This document shows positions 57,063 to 64,000 of a stretch of 64,000 nt of DNA, piece after piece. The notes under the pieces were generated by a model. It ran no database searches. It was not told the origin of the DNA and worked only from the letters and a program-made list of their open reading frames with translations. The position numbers and the translations under genes are program-made. Every line of letters starts with the position of its first letter. Position 1 is the stretch's first letter. This DNA comes from Verrucomicrobiota bacterium (GTDB taxonomy: Bacteria > Verrucomicrobiota > Verrucomicrobiia > Opitutales > Opitutaceae), in assembly GCA_016235555.1 (NCBI GenBank), contig JACRKC010000006.1, forward strand, positions 62,001-126,000, given 5' to 3'.

Positions 57063-57896
57063 GTGCTCGCCGTGGGCCTGTTGGTTGTTTGCCTGATGTC
57101 ATCCGCCCGCGCCGGGGAAACCACGATGGCCGAGCAGACCTTCAAACGCATCGCGGAGAAGCAGCGGGCGCTGTTCGCCGAGGCGGCGAAGCAGGGCGAC
57201 AAGCTCGACGAGGCGAGCTTCAAGACCCAGGCGCAGGAACTCGTGCACGACTACGAGCGGTTTTTGCGCGACAACCCGAAGCATGCCTCCGCCCACGCCG
57301 CCTACGGCTACCTGCTGGGCAAAGTCGGCATGCGCAAGGAAGCCGCCGCCATTTTGCTCAAGGCCAACCAGCTCGATCCCGACATCGCGCTCGTGAAAAA
57401 CCAGCTCGGCAACTATCTCGCCGAGGAGGGCCGACCGCGCGAAGCGGTGAACTACTTCCTCGCCGCCATCAAACTCGAGCCCAACGAGCCGCTCTACCAC
57501 TACCAGCTCGGCACGCTGCTCCACGAGGCGCGCGACGATTTCCTGAAGGGCGGCGAGTGGACCCGTGCCGGGCTCGACCAGTCGATGCGCAAGGCCTTCG
57601 AGCGGGCCGTCCAGCTGGCGCCGGACCGCTTCGAATTCGCGTATCGTCACGCCGAGTGTTTTTACGACCTCTCCACGCCCGATTGGGAAACCGCGCTGAA
57701 ACTGTGGGCCGCGCTGGAGGAAAAAGCCCCCACTGCCATCGAGCGCCAGACGATGCGGCTGCACGCCGCCAACGTCCTCCTGAAGATGGGCCGGCGCGAG
57801 CACGCCCGCTCCTTGTTGGGGGCCGTCGACGACCCGGCGCTGCAAAAACAGAAGCAAAAGCTCGTTGCCCAGCTCGCGGAAACCCCGAAGAAGTGA
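57063..57896 (+). CDS. Exported TPR protein
   Basis: About 277 residues from GTG 57063, which gives the signal peptide (V)LAVGLLVVCLMSSARA. An upstream ATG at 56934 is in frame but would put a repeat into the N-terminus. After a helical leader (TMAEQTFKRIAEKQRALFAE) there are three to four TPRs, for example NPKHASAHAAYGYLLGKVGM, DPDIALVKNQLGNYLAEEGR and EPNEPLYHYQLGTLLHEARD. It probably acts as a periplasmic scaffold. The stop is four bases from the start of the next gene, so it forms an operon with the protease-like membrane protein and perhaps the methyltransferase. Confidence 0.7.
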   Translation: MLAVGLLVVCLMSSARAGETTMAEQTFKRIAEKQRALFAEAAKQGDKLDEASFKTQAQELVHDYERFLRDNPKHASAHAAYGYLLGKVGMRKEAAAILLKANQLDPDIALVKNQLGNYLAEEGRPREAVNYFLAAIKLEPNEPLYHYQLGTLLHEARDDFLKGGEWTRAGLDQSMRKAFERAVQLAPDRFEFAYRHAECFYDLSTPDWETALKLWAALEEKAPTAIERQTMRLHAANVLLKMGRREHARSLLGAVDDPALQKQKQKLVAQLAETPKK

Positions 57897-57900
57897 GCGC

Positions 57901-58581
57901 ATGGATTTAGGTCTCTCGCCAGATGCGATCCGCAACGGGTTGCTGCTCTACTTGGTGCTGTTTGCGAGCCTCGTGCTGCGCACCTTCGCGCAGGCGTGGC
58001 TGGCGGACCGCTTCGGCGATCCCACGCCGCGCGACGAGGGCCGGGTAACGCTCTATCCGGTGCCGCACATCGACCTGCTCGGCAGCGTCGTGCTCCCGCT
58101 CATTTGCATCTTCTACCTGCAGCCGCAGCTCGGGCAGATCAATTTCTTCCTGGCGTGGATGAATCCGGTGCCGATGAACCCGTCCAACTTCGGCCATCCC
58201 CGCCGCGATTTCCTGCTCACGCAGTTTGCCGGCTTTGGCATGAGCGTGATTCTGGCGTTGGTGGCCGCGATCCTCGGCGGGCTCCTGCTCAGCACCAGTC
58301 GCGAGACGGTGGAGATTTTCATCCCGCTGATCGGCATCAACGCCATGCTCATGATGCTGGATTTCCTGCCGGTGCCGCCGTTGCCGGGTGGGGCGCTGCT
58401 GCGGCACTGGGGCGTGATCGGCGAGGAAGCCTATTGGTCGATCGCGCGGTGGAGCGGTCTCGTGCTGATCATCGCGTTCAATTTGCGGCCGGTGCAGCTC
58501 GTGCTTGGAATGATCGTCGGCCTGTTTCAGGCGCCCTTCATTCTGATCTACAAACTCGTCGCCGGCGCAGTCGGCTTCTGA
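57901..58581 (+). CDS. Site-2-protease (M50) homologue without zinc ligands
   Basis: About 226 residues with six hydrophobic segments. AQAWLADRFGDPTPRDEGRV, then TLYPVPHIDLLGSVVLPL and NPVPMNPSNFGHPRRDFLLT, align with the M50B pattern (H-E-x-x-H-A-W-x-A-D-x-x-G-D-P-T, G-R-x-T-L-N-P, then N-P-x-x-F). The HExxH is replaced by R27-T28-F-A-Q31, and the third ligand in PPLDGG is Pro162 (LPVPPLPGG). All three zinc ligands are lost, so it should be a pseudo-protease. It may retain peptide or membrane binding. It is translated together with the TPR protein (4 bases upstream) and is followed by the methyltransferase 17 bases on. Confidence 0.75.
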   Translation: MDLGLSPDAIRNGLLLYLVLFASLVLRTFAQAWLADRFGDPTPRDEGRVTLYPVPHIDLLGSVVLPLICIFYLQPQLGQINFFLAWMNPVPMNPSNFGHPRRDFLLTQFAGFGMSVILALVAAILGGLLLSTSRETVEIFIPLIGINAMLMMLDFLPVPPLPGGALLRHWGVIGEEAYWSIARWSGLVLIIAFNLRPVQLVLGMIVGLFQAPFILIYKLVAGAVGF

Positions 58582-58598
58582 AGCGGGGCCTGCCGCGC

Positions 58599-59540
58599 AT
58601 GACCCTCGGTGACTGGTTGACCTCGACGGAGCAGCGCTACGCCCGATCCAAGGTCGCGCTCGGCCAGGTGGCCACCAACGCCCACGACGAGGCGCTCTAC
58701 TTGCTTCTGCGCACCCTCGATCTCCCGCTCGACAGCGAGGCGCGCGTGCTGGCGAGGAAGCTCTCCGCAGCCAACCAGGCCAAACTCGACGCCGTGCTGC
58801 ACCGCCGGCTCGTCGAGCGGGTGCCGGCGGCCTACCTGACGCGCGAGGCGTGGCTGGGCGAACACCGCTTCTACGTCGACGAACGCGTCATCATTCCGCG
58901 CAGTTATTTTTTGGAGATCATCCCGCAGCTCGGCTGTAGGGCGGGGTCGCCGAACCCCGCCGTTCGGACCGCACGCCCGGATCAAAAAAAAGCGGGGTTC
59001 GGCGACCCCACCCTACAACCATCCGTTCGCCGGGTCGCCGATGTCTGCACCGGCTCCGGTTGTCTCGCGATCCTGCTCGCGCACCACTTTCCCGGCGCGA
59101 CGGTCGACGCCTGCGATCTCTCGGCCGACGCGCTGGCGGTGGCGGACATCAACGTCCGCGAGCACGGCCTCACCCGGCGCGTGAAATTATTCCAGAGCGA
59201 TGTCTTCGATGCCGTGCCCGCGGTGAAATACGACCTCATCCTCAGCAACCCGCCCTACGAGCCCAGCGCGCTCGTCGACGCGCAGGCGCCGGAGTTCGCC
59301 GCCGAGCCGCGGATGGCGCACGACGGTGGTGTCGACGGCCTTGCGATCGTGCGGAAGCTGCTCGCGCAGGCGCGCACGCGGCTCGCGCCGCACGGCATCG
59401 TCGTGATCGAGGTGGGCGGCCTGCGCGCGGCGATCGACCGGGAATTCGCGGCGTTGCAGCCGCAATGGCTGCCGACCGAAGACGGGTCCGACTGCGTGTG
59501 CCTGTTTCAGGCTGAACGATTGCGGCGGGCTGCGCGCTGA
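58599..59540 (+). CDS. PrmB/PrmC-family protein glutamine N5-methyltransferase
   Basis: About 313 residues from ATG 58599. N-terminal helical domain EALYLLLRTLDLPLDSE, then ERVPAAYLTREAWLGEHRFY and IIPRSYFLEI, the form seen in PrmB (ribosomal protein L3). Motif I is VADVCTGSGCLAILLAHHFP and the catalytic motif is ILSNPPYEPSALVDAQAPEF (Asn-Pro-Pro-Tyr). Between LEIIPQLG and VRRVADVC there is an extra stretch of 27 residues made by a REP-like repeat (58936-59016, exactly 81 bases). This lies between the N-terminal and catalytic domains. PrmB is favoured over PrmC because of the Pro-Arg-Ser block, but the difference is small. Confidence 0.8.
   Translation: MTLGDWLTSTEQRYARSKVALGQVATNAHDEALYLLLRTLDLPLDSEARVLARKLSAANQAKLDAVLHRRLVERVPAAYLTREAWLGEHRFYVDERVIIPRSYFLEIIPQLGCRAGSPNPAVRTARPDQKKAGFGDPTLQPSVRRVADVCTGSGCLAILLAHHFPGATVDACDLSADALAVADINVREHGLTRRVKLFQSDVFDAVPAVKYDLILSNPPYEPSALVDAQAPEFAAEPRMAHDGGVDGLAIVRKLLAQARTRLAPHGIVVIEVGGLRAAIDREFAALQPQWLPTEDGSDCVCLFQAERLRRAAR
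58936..59016. repeat. REP-like inverted pair inside the methyltransferase gene (81 bp)
   Basis: The left arm is GTAGGGCGGGGTCGCCGAAC and the right arm ends GTTCGGCGACCCCACCCTAC. It is 81 bases, equal to 27 codons, and is open in the gene's frame. It encodes CRAGSPNPAVRTARPDQKKA and seven more residues. Confidence 0.85.
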
Positions 59541-59615
59541 GCGATCGGAGGGCGGCCCGGGCGGATGGGGGCGCGGACGGGGGGCGCATCTCACTTTCTT
59601 GCAGCGAGGCGAAAG

Positions 59616-59696
59616 GTGGGCCGGCCGCTGCTCCGCGGGCGGCCAGGGCGAGTGAGAACTGAAGTCAACTGGCCGTGCGCGGAGCGCCCGGCCCAC
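59616..59696. repeat. REP-like pair with GTGG heads
   Basis: The left arm is GTGGGCCGGCCGCTGCTCCG and the right arm ends GCGGAGCGCCCGGCCCAC; the right arm is identical to 7237-7262. A further hairpin with CTAC end (59700-59729, CTGGCGCGCGCCAGCGCG) follows. They fill the 316-base interval 59541-59856, which has no gene. Confidence 0.7.
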
Positions 59697-59856
59697 CCTC
59701 TGGCGCGCGCCAGCGCGCTGGCCTACGCGGGAACAATTTGTGCATTCAAACCGGAAAGCCGTGCCGCGGACGGGCTGGCCTGACAATAACAGTCGCCTCG
59801 CGCGCTGTCGTCGGCCTGGATGGGCGAGCTTCGGTTTACCCCAAATCCCCGCTCCG

Positions 59857-61083
59857 ATGAGCCTCGTGTCTCCGCCCGCGTCCCCCCCGCCTGCCGCGTC
59901 CACCCGCCTGCAATCACTCGATGCATATCGCGGGCTGATCATGGTCACGCTGGCCTTCAACGGTTTTGGTCTGGCCGCGACGGCGCGGAACCATCTCCAG
60001 GCCGATCCGCAGTCGGGGTTCTGGCAGGCGGTTTATCACCAGTTCGAGCACGTCGAGTGGGTCGGGTGCGGCTACTGGGATCTCATCCAGCCGTCGTTCA
60101 TGTTCATGGTCGGCGTGTCGATGGCGTATTCCTACGTGAACCGGCAGCGGGAGGGGCAGTCGTGGGCGCGGATGTTTGGCCACGCCTGCTGGCGCGCGGT
60201 GGTGCTGGTGCTGCTCGGGATTTTTCTCACGTCCAATGGCGCCCGGGCGACGGGCTGGCAGTTCATGAATGTGCTCTCGCAGATCGGGCTCGGCTACGCG
60301 TTTCTGTTCCTGCTGTGGGGGCGCTCGCTGCGCGCGCAGGTCATCACCGCGGCGGCGCTGCTGCTCGGCACGTGGGCGCTTTACGCGTGGTTTCCGGGCG
60401 CGGGTCCCGACCTCGCGAAAGGTGCGCCGGCGGCGGGCGTGCCGGCGAAATGGGCGCAGGAACAACTCGCGGGCGTCGGGGCGGCGTGGCACAAGAACGC
60501 CAACGTCGGCCACGCGATCGACACCCGGTTGCTGAATCTCCTGCCGCGGCGCGAGCCCTTCGTCTTCAACACGGGCGGCTACCAGACGATCAATTTCATT
60601 CCGTCGCTGGCCACGATGCTCTTCGGGCTGATGGTCGGCGAACTGCTGCGTTCGTCGCGCGAGGCGAGGCGGAAGCTGCTCCTGCTCGTCGGCTGGGGCC
60701 TGGCCGGACTGGCCGTGGGCGGGGTCTGGAGCTGGCTGGGGGTGCCCGTGGTGAAGCGCATCTGGACGCCGTCGTGGGCGGTTTTTTCCACCGGCTGGTG
60801 CCTCCTCATCCTCGCGGCGCTCTACGCGATCATCGATCTGCGACAGTGGCGGGCGTGGAGTTTTCCGCTCGTCGTGGTCGGCATGAACTCGATCGCGATC
60901 TATGCGATGGGCATGTTGCTGCGGTCGTGGACGGCGAAGACGCTGCAAACGCATCTCGGCGAAAACGTGTTCAAGATGTTCGGCTCCGCCTGGGCTCCGG
61001 CCGTGCAGGCGACGCTGGTCGGCCTCATGTTCTGGCTCGTGTGCTGGTGGATGTATCGGCGGAAGATCTTTCTCCGGATCTGA
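59857..61083 (+). CDS. DUF5009/heparan-alpha-glucosaminide acetyltransferase-like membrane protein
   Basis: About 408 residues from ATG 59857 with ten or more helices. It starts STRLQSLDAYRGLIMVTLAF and continues WDLIQPSFMFMVGVSMAYSY, the opening of NagX/HGSNAT-like acyltransferases (Leu-Asp-x-x-Arg-Gly, then Gln-Pro-x-Phe-x-x-x-x-Gly). Further parts are INFIPSLATMLFGLMVGELL and NSIAIYAMGMLLRSW. The His used for acetyl transfer in the human enzyme was not identified with confidence. Family members may acetylate amino sugars or transport them. The TGA stop is part of the head (TGATACC) of the following repeat. Confidence 0.78.
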   Translation: MSLVSPPASPPPAASTRLQSLDAYRGLIMVTLAFNGFGLAATARNHLQADPQSGFWQAVYHQFEHVEWVGCGYWDLIQPSFMFMVGVSMAYSYVNRQREGQSWARMFGHACWRAVVLVLLGIFLTSNGARATGWQFMNVLSQIGLGYAFLFLLWGRSLRAQVITAAALLLGTWALYAWFPGAGPDLAKGAPAAGVPAKWAQEQLAGVGAAWHKNANVGHAIDTRLLNLLPRREPFVFNTGGYQTINFIPSLATMLFGLMVGELLRSSREARRKLLLLVGWGLAGLAVGGVWSWLGVPVVKRIWTPSWAVFSTGWCLLILAALYAIIDLRQWRAWSFPLVVVGMNSIAIYAMGMLLRSWTAKTLQTHLGENVFKMFGSAWAPAVQATLVGLMFWLVCWWMYRRKIFLRI

Positions 61084-61216
61084 TACCAACGGCTGCTGAA
61101 GAATGGACGATTGGGTCGGGTGGGTGGGTCGGGGTTTATCCCCGACGCCTGCGGTCGGACGATGTCGGGCGTAAAGCCCGACCTACGATCATCCAAATCT
61201 CAACAGCCGTTGGTAT
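61081..61216. repeat. Nested repeat: TGATACCAAC outer arms around a REP-like pair
   Basis: The outer arms are TGATACCAACGGCTG at 61081-61095 and CAGCCGTTGGTAT at 61204-61216. Inside, 61127-61186 is a pair with GGTCGGGGTTTATCCCCGAC and ATGTCGGGCGTAAAGCCCGA, the same sequences as 36991-37055. The first TGA is the stop of the acyltransferase-like gene. Confidence 0.75.
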
Positions 61217-61335
61217 GATACCAATTACGGCGCGCTTTGAGACTCCTGATCTTGCAGGCCCGCCCGGTGGGCGGGCGGCCCGGCCACCGGCCGGGCCGAC
61301 AAAAGGCATCGTCCCAAAGCGGGACGTAGTCGGTA

Positions 61336-61338
<3 letters not shown>
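61216..61338. repeat. Second TGATACC-headed repeat around a GC-rich palindrome
   Basis: It begins TGATACCAATTACG (61217 on) and ends CGTAGTCGGTATCA (61325-61338). The middle part is GC-rich (GGCCCGCCCGGTGGGCGGGC, then CGGCCACCGGCCGGGCC). The terminal TCA is the complement of the histidine kinase stop TGA. Confidence 0.65.
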
Positions 61339-63834
<2,496 letters not shown>

Positions 63835-64000
63835 CGGCGCACGCGGCGTTTGGGTGTGGGGCCGGAACAGGTGGACGACAATCGGCCAGGCACGCCGCAC
63901 TCTGACGCGAACGGTCGGGGCGGTGCAAGTCCGCCGATGGGTCCGGGCGCGACACGGGTGTGACTCATTCTCCTGCACGCCGGGCCATGGGAGCGGCGGT
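63835..64000. other. Upstream region of the histidine kinase, no gene seen
   Basis: The minus-strand frame of the kinase stays open to 63978 without homology before the signal-anchor start at 63834. No start of another gene, palindrome or promoter consensus was recognised up to the window end. Confidence 0.4.

Noticed and set aside
57901-58581. Active site-2 protease
   Set aside because: HExxH is replaced by RTFAQ and the third ligand is Pro, so it is reported as a pseudo-protease.

Overview
The window reads as a high-GC chromosome segment from a Verrucomicrobiota bacterium, most likely Opitutaceae. This rests on gene content: very large TonB-dependent receptors with SPFTV/DAFKV-type N-termini, a DUF1080 protein, a giant ThuA/beta-propeller/cupredoxin fusion of the PVC type, TIR-TM-TPR proteins, a tagaturonate-epimerase route for uronates and a divergent LacI regulator. 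Stop codons are rare in non-coding frames, so most long antisense frames are artefacts. No rRNA, tRNA or CRISPR array was seen.

Layout. 1-9 kb: tail of a RelE toxin, two paralogous TonB receptors, a DUF433/DUF5615 pair, a secreted DUF1080 protein and a VapC-like PIN protein. 9-19 kb: a 1731-residue secreted multidomain protein, then an apparent two-gene operon of a TPR/SLOG-like/degenerate-cyclase protein and a TIR-TM-TPR protein. 19-28 kb: accessory material, namely a toxin-antitoxin pair broken by a small inserted element, a TIGR04222-like membrane protein, a phage portal remnant, an AEC transporter, a nucleotidyltransferase-like protein with a small partner and a second TIR-TM-TPR protein. 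28-35 kb: TerC, HPF, an AAA/DUF234 ATPase, a truncated EamA transporter, Tex and a thioredoxin-like protein. 35-48 kb: a uronate-polymer locus with UxaE, UxaC, a hexuronate-type MFS transporter, LacI, a TonB receptor, a GH88 unsaturated uronyl hydrolase and an alginate-lyase-like lyase. A perfect 36-bp palindrome lies between LacI and the receptor. 48-52 kb: EngB, then an ArnA-type decarboxylase domain and ArnD separated by a BglII-type endonuclease with an MT-A70 methyltransferase. 52-64 kb: LptF/G, SRAP, a PA0069-type radical SAM protein, FdhD, a TPR protein, a site-2-protease homologue lacking its zinc ligands, a PrmB-like methyltransferase, an acyltransferase-like membrane protein and a hybrid histidine kinase.

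The feature that stands out across the whole window is small palindromic DNA. More than twenty elements have the layout of REP/BIME (REPIN) repeats: a GTAG or GTGG head, a short hairpin, and a second inverted copy nearby. Their stem sequences differ from site to site. Five lie inside open reading frames without breaking them (both TIR proteins at the same linker, Tex twice, the PrmB-like enzyme). Four supply the UAG stop of a gene through the GTAG head. Others are nested in one another, and two elements disrupt genes (a toxin and an EamA transporter). No RAYT or other transposase is present in the window.

All functional names come from reading translated motifs by eye; no database search was run.
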